This document shows, piece after piece, positions 40,496 through 53,240 of a DNA stretch of 64,000 nucleotides; the first letter of the stretch is position 1; each line of letters begins with the position of its first letter. A model generated the notes under the pieces. It was not told the origin of the DNA, made no database searches, and was given only the letters and a program-made list of their open reading frames with translations. This DNA is from Patiria pectinifera (taxonomy: Eukaryota; Echinodermata; Asteroidea; Valvatida; Asterinidae). The translations under genes were made by a program, and so were the position numbers. The stretch spans positions 17,475,430 through 17,539,429 of the forward strand of contig CM057129.1 of assembly GCA_029964075.1 (NCBI GenBank), written 5' to 3'.

Positions 40496-43426
40496 TGCTG
40501 TTTATTTTGCAGATCGAGGATAAGGCTTTCCATCAATCTATATGGTTTCAAAAGTCAGGTTTTGAAACCGCGGGAAAGGATGTAAAATGAACTTGTTTTG
40601 ATTAGAAAAAGGTCGCAAACCGGTCCACGGACATATTTTTTTTAGTGAGGGCGCTATTCAGATTGCCTGTAATTTTCTTTGAAAAATGCAGCGTGCATTT
40701 AAAATGTTAAAAGGAAAAAAAACTTGTTATTGTTTGCTCCCGCCTTTGTTTACCCACTTCTCTGCTAGGATAGATATCCATTCACCCTATGTACAAACCA
40801 TGAGGCTGTGCTGAAAATGTCTAAACCAGCTTTAATCTAAAATCCTGTAGTTCAGCCTGCAGGTCTGGCAAGAGCATAGCTTTAAACTTGTAAAATAATG
40901 ATACTAGGCCTAGTGGATATATTGCCGGCGGCAATCCCTATCAACAGAGGGCGCTGTACACTCCAAGATAGTGCCGAATTATAAGCTATATTAAATTACC
41001 ACCAACGGTTGTGAAGCACCTGTGTCCTAGTGGATACAGATCTCATGAGCGGGAAGATCCAGGTTTGATCCCCGCTGACGAAATTTTAAAGTTTTTTTTC
41101 CCCATCCCCCCAAAATAAGAATATTCTTCTTTCATTATTTTAACATGTCTCAAACATTTTATTGCAGAGTATTACATTTTCTTTTCCAGATTTGTGGCTC
41201 TGGAAGATATTTTGTAAAGGGAAATAAAGTCCGAAATTGTAAAATGGTCTGATTCCCATATGAAGTTACAACGATATTGTTGGTATGGAGCCAGACTAAA
41301 TTTGCACAAAAAAAAGCAAAAAAAAAAGCAGGCCTAACACGTTCAGTGCATATCCGGCAAGCTAATGTTTACTAAAGGTTTGCCGTCTCCGGCTAAATAT
41401 TCACTGCTTAAAATAATAGTATCTCTCGCACTCAAGGTGACTATTAAAATCTCCTTTTCTTACCATTGAGGGGGCTACTTGTGCATGGAACCCATTCTGA
41501 TCTGGCAGATGTCTGTAAAGGGATCCAGTAGATATTAATTAATGAAATAATTTCTGGCTATATAGACGCGTCGTCTTGAGGTCTTTCATCCGAGCTTTGT
41601 GACTCGGTATTCAATGGTCATTGATGAAAACTTTCAATTTTAGTTGTTTGTTTTGTCCAGACAATTGCCTCATGAAATTCACTCCATTTTAAACATCTTC
41701 TTTCCTGCTGATCTGCATAATGAATAATGAATTTTCTGTGATTATGTGAGATATTTTACCATTAATGAGAATTGTTCTCAATTTATTGTTTTGTTCATTT
41801 AGCTTTTAGTCCAATCCAAAGGGTGTTTTTTAAATCAAGTATTCAAAGAAAATGATGTTTGTGTTGTAAATGTAACCTCATATAAACATCGTCATAACCA
41901 TGTGAAAACATTTATCCTGATTTTTGAAAATAATTAAAGCCACAATATTTTCCAAAAATTTGATGAGTAAGTCTTTGGTTTTTTTTAGTAGGCTTGTAAA
42001 AATATAAGACAAGTTGCTCTTGCATTGAATTCATACCTTGTATCAAGGTTTTATCATGAGATTTGCTCCATAGTTTCATGAAAGTGAGACATAATTAAGA
42101 AATGGTTTCATTTAATAAAATGAAATCACTTCATAATTACATGTATGGTGGAAAAGATGTATTGTGAAAAACAGAGATTAATAAAATAATATGTTACAAA
42201 AATCATTGACAAAGGAAAATAAAAAAGAGTTCCTCGAGTGATTTATGATGTCCAATTTTCAACAGAAATTCTCTGCGGTTGTTATTCAGTCAAGTGCGAC
42301 TGCCAGCTGCTGTGTAAGATTTTGGTCAACGGAAACAATCTGCATCAAGGTCTGCAAATATGCATACAATACACTACACACAGTTTTTCTTTACGTCGTA
42401 TGCTCCACATGCGGTGTTTCATTCAGATGAGTCAGCGCAACGCCTCCCGGTTCCCCCCCCTCCCCCCCCCCCTCCCCCTTTAATTATAATGATATCTGCC
42501 CTTGCCGGGGTCTCCACACACAGAGTGAGATGAGTTCACTAATTAAATGGGTGATGATCTCACAGACGCAGGAGCCGGGATTTATAAATTGCCAAAGCAG
42601 GCACGGTGACTGTTTAGCTGCCAGATCTTATTATCCGGGCTCGTCCAGCCGTGTACGTTGATCTGGCGCTCACACCAGTTCGTACGAACAATCGTGTGGG
42701 ATTTGCATGATCAGACAAGTGTGCTGATGATTGTGTTGGGGGGGGGGGAGGAGGGATTAGACTGATAATCTTACAAGTTACAGCATGTGGGTGTTCATTC
42801 TTTGTCAAGATTTACTGCTTGCCAAGAAATGCGAGATAAGCAGATCGTCTTGTCATAATTGAAGGCTCTTGCCAGGCCTGCAGGTTTTAATGGTGGCCAG
42901 TTATTAACTTCACTGTTCAACTTCAAGCAGAAGTGATACATGTATGTTGTTCATAAGATTTTATTTATGAGAAAGGTCCTGAGCCCAATATCACGACTCT
43001 GCTAACCACAAAACTCTGTGCTAATGCTCACCATTCTGTGCTAACTGCTAACAGTGCAAGCAAAAAATTCTAACCCTGTATGCACAGGATCCTTTTTATG
43101 AAATGTACGATAGGCGCATAAGCCAAAAGTCCTCGCTAATTTGTGAAATATGCTAAGCAAGGCATGTTCTGCTTTTTTAAGCAGGATTTTTTGTTGGCTT
43201 AAGGTAAGCAGAGTCGTGAAATTGGGCCCTGCTTAAAAATAGAGTTCCTCACTCAACCTCCTTCCAAAAATTTGCAATTTTTCCAGCTTCACTCTGATCC
43301 CACATCACAGTTTATTATTTGTTTTATCAGAAACCACAAAAATGCTGCTAAAAATACTGTCATCCCAACATTTTGTTACACCCCAAGTATAGCAATGGTA
43401 TACAAGTATTGAGTGGATCAGCGTGG
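40496..43426. other. Intergenic, mostly unassigned
   Basis: Includes a tRNA-like SINE head at 41018-41080 (GTGTCCTAGTGGATACAG, GGTTTGATCCC), a C-run tract at 42447-42480 and a CG-richer segment at 42490-42720 with no repeat character. No gene recognised. Confidence 0.5.
41018..41080 (+). pseudogene. tRNA-like SINE head
   Basis: A-box-like GTGTCCTAGTGGATACAG and B box AGGTTTGATCCC at tRNA-like spacing. The sequence is too short and decayed at the acceptor ends to be a working tRNA. Confidence 0.5.
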
Positions 43427-43537
43427 AATGGGAGGAATATTATCGCAAGGTAGAATCTGGACTTTTCCATTTCACGAGGCGAAGCCGAGTGAACTGGAAA
43501 AGTCCAGATTTTACCGAGCGATAATATTCCTCCCATT
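43427..43537. mobile_element. Foldback element, long nested hairpin
   Basis: Left arm AATGGGAGGAATATTATCGC...AATCTGGACTTTTCCA, right arm its near-perfect complement, with a smaller hairpin TTCAC-GAGGCGAAGCCGA-GTGAA at the tip. About 110 bp in total and almost fully self-complementary. Confidence 0.8.
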
Positions 43538-45080
43538 TCACAATTTAAAGCCACTTAATATTTGTTTTATATAACTGACTTATAGATCTTTGTCATTTGA
43601 TATACTTTGTCATTTCATTTGGTATTTGAACTTTATTTCAATACAAAATTGGTGAAAAAAATGTATTTCTCTCTTCCAAACCACCCCTTCTTGAAAATGT
43701 TTGAACCCAACGCTGTAGCACTGGCTCTTTGAAACAATACGCGCTACGCGCAATGCTAAACGTGCACACCAGCATGCATTTTCACACAAATATCACGTCA
43801 TGGAACAAGACTGATCCCAACTGTTCAATAGTATTTCCCATTCCCCATGGGCGGATAGTACTTTTTGAGCTCTGGCGTGAATGGCAGTAATAACGAATGA
43901 CACGTGATGTGAGTTCCACCAATCAAATGACAAGGATCTGTATGTCGGTTATATAATCCCAACTACTGTTGGGCAGTCCCAGCTACATGTATAGTTGGGA
44001 CAGTCCAAACTATAGTTGGGGTGTAGCAAGTCCGTTAGGAATTGCTATTAACTCTTAACTAACACTTTTCGTCTTAAAAAAAAGAAAGGTTTTGCTACTG
44101 ATGTCAGATAAACTGCATGGTAACCCCTTGAAACTAGACATGTACTTTAGGACTACTACATATATCAGAAGGTACATGTACATGTACTTGTACTGCTAAG
44201 GAAAAAATGAGTAATTTCTTTGCAAATTTCCACTTTTTCCTCTCGGAAATTGGTCTTACAGCCTTGTTATGGGATAGGTTTCCTCCCAGGGGCTTTTTGT
44301 AGTACCCAGATTTAAAAATATATAGGCCTACCGGGTACGTGTACAAAATTGCATGGTACAGATTTCTGAATGCAATTTTATGCACACGTATCGAGAAAGA
44401 AATTGGGGCGACGACAGTGTGTCCAAAGAAGTTTAGACAAAGAGGCCCTGATGTTCCTGGTTGAAGTCTCAACTCGTGCCTGCCTGCTTCTGATTTCCTG
44501 TTTGAAAACTGGCCTTTCCTGTCCTGATATTCCCCCACTCCTAACTTCTTTTTCCCCTCCCCCCAGTCCTTTACACCCCCTTCACCCCCAGCACGCCAGT
44601 GTTGTACACATGGGAAATGGATGGCTAACGCTAATTGGGCACCAGACACCTGGCTACAGGAACTCTGTGAGTTGAGGGCACGTGTTGACATTTAGTCCGT
44701 CCCTGCAGGCTTTCTGTTTTCCCCCTCGAGGTCCCCCCAGGCAACCAGATACCTAGCCACCTCTTTCCCTCCTTTTTTACCCCCTTCCTTTTAGTTACAA
44801 TTTCAAAATAAATGTAACTGTGCATAATAACTCTAGTTTATTCAATTTAATTGAATGATTGATGGTGATTGAGTCAATATGTCAACTTGTAAAAATTGAC
44901 GCCTAGGTTGGTGATTTTCTTTTTGTAGGGGCCGATTTCCCTTTTCCAATTGCTCAAATGTTACCAAAAAAATAGTCAAATAGTGGAGGCATTTTCAGTG
45001 GGATTTTTTCCCTCTGTCATTCAACATGCATCTGATGGAGTCTGTTTCTTTCTATAGAATGTGTGCGAGGAGCACGACTC
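43538..45080. other. Intergenic, nothing recognised
   Basis: Contains GTACATGTACATGTACTTGTA near 44172, and C-rich stretches near 44540-44600. Open frames here have no family signature. Confidence 0.5.
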
Positions 45081-45360
45081 ACAAAAGAAACTTTACAGTA
45101 ACGCCTTGTTACCTCAGAACAAAACGAACGAAGGGCTTTGCAATGAAGTGAAGCCATAATAGAAAGCCAGTGCTCATTAACAGGTGGATGATGACGTACA
45201 TGTACTATAAGGTTTTTGAGTTTTCACAAAAGAAACTTTATAGTAATGCCTTGTTACCTCAGAAAAAAAAATGAATCAAGGGCTTTGCAATGAAGTGAAG
45301 CCATAATATAAAGCCAGTGCTCATTAGCAGGTGGATGATGACGTACAGATGTACTTACAC
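45081..45360 (+). repeat. Two-copy tandem duplication, 145-bp period
   Basis: ACAAAAGAAACTTTA starts at 45081 and 45226. Both copies continue with GGGCTTTGCAATGAAGTGAA and CAGGTGGATGATGACGTACA. Small differences only, so a fairly recent duplication. Confidence 0.9.
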
Positions 45361-45789
45361 GTAAAGGTTTCATATTTGTGTGGACTCCGTTTATCTTTCT
45401 GACTTATCCCCTTGCAAGCTGCAGAGTCCATATCCGCAGCGTCAGTCACGAACAACCGTCACACACACGACTTTGAGCTTTTTTGTACTCTTTCATTCAT
45501 GGGTGAAATTAAAATGTGAGTTTTTGAAAAGGGGTATTTGACTGGAAAATATCAAAAGAAAACTGTGAAAGAGACGGAAGTTAATACTCATTCAGCTGTT
45601 GTAAAGAGGAGACTTTGACAAAAGAAATATGTAATTTGCCCATACAATTTCCTGAGAAACGAGAAGTATTTGCCTTGTGAAGATAAGATATAAGAGATTG
45701 CTTTTCTGTGAACTTTGTTCTTGGTTTAATAAATATGTCTTAGTATATTGTTAATTACATAGTAAACACTAGAAACAAGACAGTTTATA

Positions 45790-46039
45790 CCTCCTATTGT
45801 TTGATCAGTCACAGACAGTCATAAATGCACTTCCCCTGCCATGCATTGGTATACAGACTAGTAAAAAAAACAGTCCGATCACATTCGTGTAAACACTGTG
45901 ACTAGTCAAATTCCATCAGCAGACAAAAAGAGGTAACTGGTAGACCTGTACAGCTACAGCTGGCATATCAATCACCTTAACAAGGGAATTCTTAACTGTT
46001 GAAAACAGTCGCTTGGTTGATTTCGACTGCTGTGATAGT
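45790..46039 (-). repeat. Dispersed repeat R1, minus strand
   Basis: Reverse complement matches 3055-3880 in order (CTGACTGTTTTTT..., GACTAGTCACAGTG, CAAACAATAGGAGG). The hAT-like element 46040-46303 interrupts it, and the rest continues at 46304-46345. Confidence 0.65.
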
Positions 46040-46303
46040 CATGGGCGTCGCCAGGATGGGGCATGGGGGGTACTTACCCCCCCCCCCTTCCCAACGGGGT
46101 TGGGGTGGGCAAATGTCCCCCTGCCCACCCTCGAAAAAATGATAAATTGAGAATATGCTAGAGTGCCCGGGAGAATTTTATTTAAATGGATTTTGCGCTA
46201 TATAAATGGATTTTATTATTATTATTATTAGAGAAAGTACAAGGATTTTCGGGGAAAATGTGCTTCCCCCCCTCCCCCAGACAAAATCCTGGCGACGCCC
46301 ATG
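46040..46303. mobile_element. hAT-like MITE with 8-bp target duplication
   Basis: The ends are perfect inverted repeats of 18 bp (CATGGGCGTCGCCAGGAT and its complement), flanked by GTGATAGT (46032-46039) and GTGATAGC (46304-46311). It has no coding capacity and contains a long C run. It sits inside a minus-strand copy of a dispersed repeat. The related plus-strand copy near 49460 keeps the uninterrupted site (GCTATCAC), which confirms the target duplication. Eight-base duplications are typical of the hAT superfamily. Confidence 0.8.
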
Positions 46304-47129
46304 GTGATAGCGTAGCTGAATGTCAGCTACGGTAGAGAGGGCGGGTTTTTAAATTAATTAATTTTAATTATGGTAATGTTGCTTCCCCTTTCAGCATTAC
46401 TGTAACAACAAATACCATCGCTTACAAGAGATGTGTTCAAGTTATTGTTTTACCAGCATGCCATGCAGTCCAGCCTGAGTTCACAAAGTGCGCCCTCTTT
46501 AGCGGATGTGGATCACTCATTGCCCCAGACTGTGATGGCCAAAACAGATGGTTTGAAAGTTATCCCAGTGTCTCTGCAGTGCGTGTGATACATTTGACAA
46601 ATTTATTAAATTTTATGTTTTATGAAAACATGTCCTTAACATAAAGGGATACAATAATTAGTATCTAGTATTAGAAATGCCATCCTCACAAATAATAAAA
46701 TGAGAATCATTTGATGCCGTGATCATTCTGAGGCATTTTACTTTGTGCATTCGTAACCTGTCTTTTGATGGTCATGCCCTTAAATAAATTTGGGGGGAGG
46801 GGGGCTAATCATCCTTACTTGCAGCCAAAGCAGAAGTGCAATGGACGCAGCTACGGTTGTGCCGAAGGCATGTTAGAACCTAGTCTTATGGCAAAAGAAC
46901 ACATGGTATATTTGTTTTCCCAGTTGAAACTGCAGAAATCGCAGTTTCATGCCCAGTGTCCTTTTGTTTCAAACCTACAGGAATGAACTGACTTTAGTAT
47001 GTTGGTCTATCAAGTACCGTTATCATTGATGAAAGGAAGCCTGAACTGACGCCTTACAAAACAAGGAACTCTGAGGTAAGTTAGTCATAGTGGTTTAAGG
47101 AGGATGGTGTTGTGGCTTGTCCATTATGG

Positions 47130-47564
47130 GGTAATCCTTATCTTTAGGACACCTCTATTTTTACGAGTTCTGTTCAAAAACTGACTTTTGCAGATGACTG
47201 TCCAGTACCAAAGTGACTTTTGCTGGCTAAAGCAGTCTTGTTTCTTCAGATAAACTCGTGTTAGTTGTAATTTTGAAAGCACTTTCAACGAAAATGTGAC
47301 TTTTCTACCTTTTTTTGCAGTTCGCCATCTTGCTTTTTTGATATATTTTCTGTTTGTCATCGTCGTCTTTAATCCCTCATAAATCAAAGCCCTACCATCT
47401 TTCTACAAAATTAAACCTGCTGTTTAAGAAGGTGTCATTGCCAACTGTTCAAATGTGTCAAGAAATATCAGAATGTCACTTTTGAGTGTCATTTAGTCAG
47501 CAGTTTTGGTGAGTCTTTTATAAAAACCTTATATAGGAAAGGGGTCCTAAAAGTAAGGATTACC
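47130..47564. mobile_element. hAT-like MITE (B-only), 8-bp target duplication
   Basis: A 435-bp element with inverted ends GGTAATCCTTA / TAAGGATTACC and further paired words (CTTTAGGAC / GTCCTAAAAG). Flanked by CATTATGG (47122-47129, 47565-47572). Copy A has the empty site near 1006-1020. Non-coding. Confidence 0.85.
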
Positions 47565-48404
47565 CATTATGGGATGGTCATTTTCCATTTCACCAGTAAA
47601 TATGCCAAAGAATGAATTGTTCTGTTTTCTCTTCGCCTCAATCCTCCAACAATCTCCATGTGGTTTTGGAGGATTTAGCTAAATGGCAAAAAGTTGTCGG
47701 TTGATTTTGGAGGATGCTTTGTGTCGAGTTCGTATGCTGTACCCTGCATTGTTTATATTCAGCCATGCATAATTGAGCCCAGAGTAATGCTCGGTGTCAT
47801 CTGCACTGCTTCTGAATGTCAGCGGCACTGCCTCAACCCATTAACAGTGATTGTTGGAGGATTTTGAAGGATTGAAGCAATGGTCACCCCTCCATTGAAA
47901 AAATTCAAGAAGTAACGGATGATGTAGCCCCTGTACTTTTAGTTTTAAAAGGGTCCCAACTCTGAACTAGCCTATAGTTGTATCTGAGAAATTTGGGATA
48001 AAATGGGACCCGAAAATTGCCCTCTTTTTTGGCAATAATTCAAACTGGCGATGGGCTTCAAGACTACTTTTAGGTTATCATCTTTGGAGGGAAAGAATCA
48101 CCCAAATGTTAACCCCCCATAAAAAAAAATTGAACAGAAAGTGAAAGAGGTTGAATGCATGCTTTAATTTGATGTATAACGTGAACACCTGTGAGAGACT
48201 TTTCCTAGTTTGTTTGTTAAGTGGAGGCATTTATCATTGGCGCCTGTGGGAATTTATTGACTGGTCTGCACCCACAAGTGTATAGGCCTATGTACATTGT
48301 ACATGCCCCAGAGGTGTCTGAAACTTGTGATAGATGGCATTTTGTGCTTGTAAGAAAGGTGTCAGTATTGTCAAGTGAGTGTTGTTAAAAAATACATGAA
48401 CGAT

Positions 48405-48570
48405 GAGTTGCGAGTTACATTTTTCAGGCATGCAACTTTTCCTTGGATCCGCTGATTTCCTCATTGACTTCTCATGAATGCCATTACAAATTGAAAAACA
48501 CTGTACAAAGTCTTGTGTGGTTTGGAGTTTCCTCGTTTTTTCTAAATTCCCAGTTGCATACTCTCTCTTG
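48405..48570 (+). repeat. Dispersed repeat R2 (copy B)
   Basis: Counterpart of 1899-2080, sharing the same core and order of words. Confidence 0.6.
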
Positions 48571-49449
48571 CCCAGGGGATCCGCCAAATATTTTTCGTGG
48601 ATTTGTTATTTATTTTCCCCAAATCTCACCCATGCATTGTACACATAAAATTGTACATATCACGATGCAAATGGACAATAAACAATATTTCAAAACACAC
48701 TTAATAAAGACATCAATTAAGAAAATGGAACCCAATTTGGCATTCAAGTCACACCCAATGAAACAATTTTCAATTAATTAGGATTAAAGATACATTGTCA
48801 ATCAAATATGCGGGGTCAAGGAGATGAAATGACCATGTCAACGATTCAATTTGGTCAAGCTCCATGTAATTGGGTTTGTCAGCTTTTGCCACAAAGGGAC
48901 GAACAAGCAGAGTTTTATAGGCACGAAATTGAGTTGCAGCTGTGTGGGACACCCACAAATTAGTCGGATCAGCCCCGTCATCTTCACACATGGCTGTTTT
49001 TGCGGTCTACTGCCCCTAATCTGCCCTTTCCTGTTTTTTTTTTTTTTAGAGGGGGGGTTGGGTGTTTGGTTTTGGGTGTTTTTTTTTATAGCCTGGGCCA
49101 TCACAAATGAGGTTGCTTCATGAACCAATCACAGACTCTGAACATTGAGATGTCAAGCGTGACAGCTAAAGCACCATTTCCTGAAAATTAGTGCCAGATT
49201 GACTTGAACATAAGGGGTATTGTTTACAAAATGTCTACATTGTATTTTTTTATTTATTTTTTTGGTCTTTGCTGTGTCAGTTGCATAGGCTTATTCCCCA
49301 TCGTAGTTACAGTCAAGTGAAAACGTCATACCCTTCCAAAGCAACTTGTTGAGAAGTGAGAACCAGTACCAGTGTTAATGTCTCAGGTACACTACACGAT
49401 CTGTCCTATTTACACATTGTACCCTGTATACAACATATCTTCTGGCTGA

Positions 49450-49870
49450 CAACTTCAGTTACGCTATCACAGCAGTCAAAATCAATCAAGTGACTGTTTT
49501 TAACAGTTACGAATTCCCTTTCTTATTTGATATACACGTAGCCTTGCTTTGACTGCTTTAGCCATGCTTTGACTGCTTTAGCCATGCTTTGACTGCTTTA
49601 GCCATGCTTTGACTGCTTTAGCCATGCTTTGACTGCTTTAGCCATGCTTTGACTGCTTTAGCCATGCTTTGACTGGAGGTATGGAGGTGATTGATATGCC
49701 AGCTATACATGTACATGTACTTACCAGTTACCTCTTTTGTCTGTCGATGGAACATGACAGGAATGTGATCTGACTGGATTTTTTTTGCTAGTCTGTATAC
49801 AAATGCATGGCAGAGGAAGTGGAAGAAATTGTTTTGACTGTCTGTGACTGATCAAACAATAGGAGGGTTT
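49450..49870 (+). repeat. Dispersed repeat R1 (copy B)
   Basis: Uninterrupted form of the repeat at 3040-3890. It contains the expanded VNTR and preserves the empty target site of the hAT-like element found at 46040-46303. Confidence 0.65.
49541..49675 (+). repeat. 20-bp VNTR, 7 units
   Basis: Seven head-to-tail units of GCCATGCTTTGACTGCTTTA: the first has one substitution and the last is incomplete. Units are otherwise identical, so the expansion is recent. Confidence 0.95.
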
Positions 49871-50689
49871 CAATTATTAATGTACACATGGCATTTCCTG
49901 TTAAGTCAATATTGGCCAGTTTCAATTTTTCTTGTTTACAGTAAACCTGTACAACAAACACTAAACATGCAGTAGAAGTTATTCTTGTGTCCATTACATG
50001 TACTTCTCAATTGCTTCAGTCTCACAGTGCAGTCGTTTCCCCTCCCGTTCCAGTCTTATTTGTTCATTCCGTTTGCCTGCATTAATCACAGGAATTTAAG
50101 CAAACCTTGTCTTGGCCGCGCACCTTGCCGTCGAAATGAAACCCATTTCCTGAGGCGTTCTTTCTTGTTCTCATCAACACTCCTCACATGCTCCATTTGC
50201 TTGCAGCCGCAAAGATCACCGTGACGATAAATGTCGAGAACGGAGCTTGGGAAGAGCGCACTCAGGGCAGGCGACACTGCATGTTTGCGTTGGATCGATA
50301 AATAAGTCATTTTAATGAATGAATGCTTGAAACTTCAGCCATAGGGGGAAAAAACATAATTAATGTGCATTTAAATTGAGTACATGTAAATTCCAATGTT
50401 TAACAATTTATGTGGAGGCTTTGAACAGACAATCGCAACTGAACAAATTGTGAACTTGTTATTTGATGTTGCCTTCTGGAATTGTTTATGATCGTGTGGC
50501 GGGAAATCTGTTCTGTACAGTTCTTCAAGGAATACTTTCGATCGGAATGCACCTTTCAGGCATCTAAAGCATGTTTCTAACAAATGTTGGAAGGGTCATT
50601 AAAATGTAGAAAATATATGTTCACCAGAACGACAAGGATACCTTGAAAATAAACATTTGGGTCCCTGAAAATCGTGCTGTTAGAGCGCT

Positions 50690-51270
50690 ATTCTTTTGGA
50701 AAAGTTGCTTCAATGTATGTGTTTGAAGGGTTCATGAAATGAGTTTTACATTGGTGCATATATTTGTAGAAAATTTCCAGCCCTCTGAAATGTACAAAAA
50801 ACTCTGAAACATCCCTTTATTTGGGGGTAAAAATCACTATTTTAAACATTTGAAATGTTTCATGCCTTTCCTGACCATGCACTGAGGGCACTGTTGCTGT
50901 GATGTCACTTTAGCAAAAGAATCTTTGGATTAGGGTTGTAAACCCAAGATTTTGCTGATTGAAAACATTTGGGCATAAAGTTTTCTCATATAATCTTACT
51001 GAAACAGCAATGAGTCACCGCAAGCAGGGAGGTAGCCACAGCAGGCCCCCCAACATTCTGTTGACTGTTTATACTGAAGCAGATGTGAAACTGAAGTTTC
51101 TGCCTTGAATGACATCACAGTTTTGCTCATAAATATGGAAATTTGCATTAGCATACAAATAAAAAAGGCACTAGCCCTTGAAATGCCAATATGATTATAA
51201 ATATAGTTAAATATAGGACACAAAGGTATATTTCAGTGATCGCATTTTTAAAAAGTCCACTACATGGGCC
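50690..51270 (+). repeat. Dispersed repeat R3 (copy B)
   Basis: Counterpart of 5230-5975 without the 173-bp insertion. Confidence 0.6.
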
Positions 51271-52999
51271 CTTTGATAAGCTTGTGGCAGTTAAATCTGT
51301 GCAGTTCCTATTTGTTATCAGCGCATAGCAATTTTCTAATGAGTATTTTTCTTCCATTTTAAGGATCTGCCTCTCTACGAGTAACACATGTACATGTACA
51401 TGTTGTAAAATCCACAAATTCAAATTCACCAGACGAGTTGGTTCAGTAAAAAAAAAAAAACGGCTTGCGGCAATTCATGAATATTCATTCCATGGAATCT
51501 AGGGCCTCTTTCATGCATCAGTTTCACTACAAGGCGCCTTTCGCTCTTTTTTAGTGGGTTTTTTTTTTTATCCAGAAACTGGAATGATCCCCAGGAGGCA
51601 TTGAAGCAGCGCACACGTGCACAAGTAACATCATTTCCATATTGGTCGGAAAAGCTTCGCCGTCAATACACGCACATGTCCAATCTTTTTTTTCTTTTTT
51701 TTTCCTCCCACTCTCTTGAGTCTCTTCCCTCTCCATTTCTAGATCCTACTCTCGATTTTAACCCCCCCCCCCCTTTCAATAATCGTGTATTTTGATAAGA
51801 GGAAACAAGATCAGCTCCCGCTGATAAAATATTATTAAAAGCATATCTCGGTGCCAGGGCTGCCTGTATCTCGCCCGGAACACACTCTGCAGAGGAACGA
51901 ACGAACGTGACATGATTGCATGCAAATTGATTGCAGGGCCCTTAACTCTGGCTTGCCGAGTCGGTGCCATGCGCGCGGTGTTTACTCAATGTAATATTGA
52001 TTGCTATTTTAATAGGCTAGTTTGCCGTACAGCTGCTAGTTGGTCATACCGTACAGCATCGCGGAGATACACCAGGATATGGCGCACAAACAAAATAAAA
52101 GAAAAACGGCGGGAAGGCGGGGGATAGGGTGGGGAGGGGGATATATAATTGATACAGACAGCTTCATTTCTGTTACTCTGCCCAATCCATTGTATATTCA
52201 TATGAGGGAAACCCATATAAATGGATTGTGAGAAAGCGCCTTTGTTAAAACAATACTCTTGTCAGGAGGGGGAAGGTGTTCTGCTTAGTTCTGCTAATGA
52301 TGTGAACACGAACATCGGTTACGCTAACTATAATGTCATTTTGCTTTGTAGTTGAGGATTGAAATACGTGTGACTAATTCCACACGTCGTCTGTAATTAC
52401 TGACTCGGCTTCCTTTCTACTCATGAACAGTGTAAATCATTCTGTCTGTCTGTCTGTGGGTGTTTGCTTTAGCGTCTATATTATTGTGCACTCATGCACA
52501 CATTGAATTGAGCGATAACTCTGTTTATTAAGAAAGTAAATGCACATTAGTTATAGCATAACCGAGCGGTGTCTTGATTTGACGGCCTGTGTACTTATAC
52601 ATACATGTAAGCCCTTCCAGCCAATTTGTGAATATTCCTAGCAATCAGAATTTATGTTTGCTGAGAATCTTTTTTCTTTTTTCAATCTTAAATTAAAAAA
52701 ATAAACTGTGTGTCAAAAACAACCAAAACTAAAAACAGTGTCATTAAGTCCTAATAAAAATATGTTTGTGTGCACATGTTTGAACACGTGCGGGTATTTG
52801 CAGCCTTACCAATTAATCTCGCTTTTAGCCTTGCAGCAATTGTTTACTGTGTGCAATTACTCTTAAACGTACATGTACATGTACTTTTGAGATGATTTTT
52901 GTAGTCCCAAGGTCTATTTAAAAAAAAAAAAAATTCATCTTTCAATATATAATTGATTACTGGATGTTATTTTTTAGCTGTGGATAGCAACTTACTCAT

Positions 53000-53240
53000 G
53001 TCTCTCTGTTAGTCCGTAGGTACTGTAGTTAGTTAGTTAGTAACAAATGTTCACATTGTCTATAGCTCCTACATATTTTGACCGATTTCAACCAAAATTT
53101 GTCCAAGGTAGCAGTAGCCCAGCCCAACACTTTACATGACCAAATTAGGGTCAAAGGTCATCATGGGGTCAAGGTCAAAATAATGTCAAATTTCAAATAA
53201 GCTCAAATAAGCTCAAATAAGCTCAAATGACAAAAGAAGC
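53000..53240 (+). repeat. Repeat R4 (copy B)
   Basis: Counterpart of 7690-7990, with GGTCAAAGGTCATCATGGGG and the same AATAAGCTCA decamers. The right flank differs from A after the decamers. Confidence 0.45.

Noticed and set aside
49541-49675. CRISPR-like spacing of 20-bp repeats
   Set aside because: Units are directly adjacent with no spacers, and the genome is eukaryotic; it is a VNTR.
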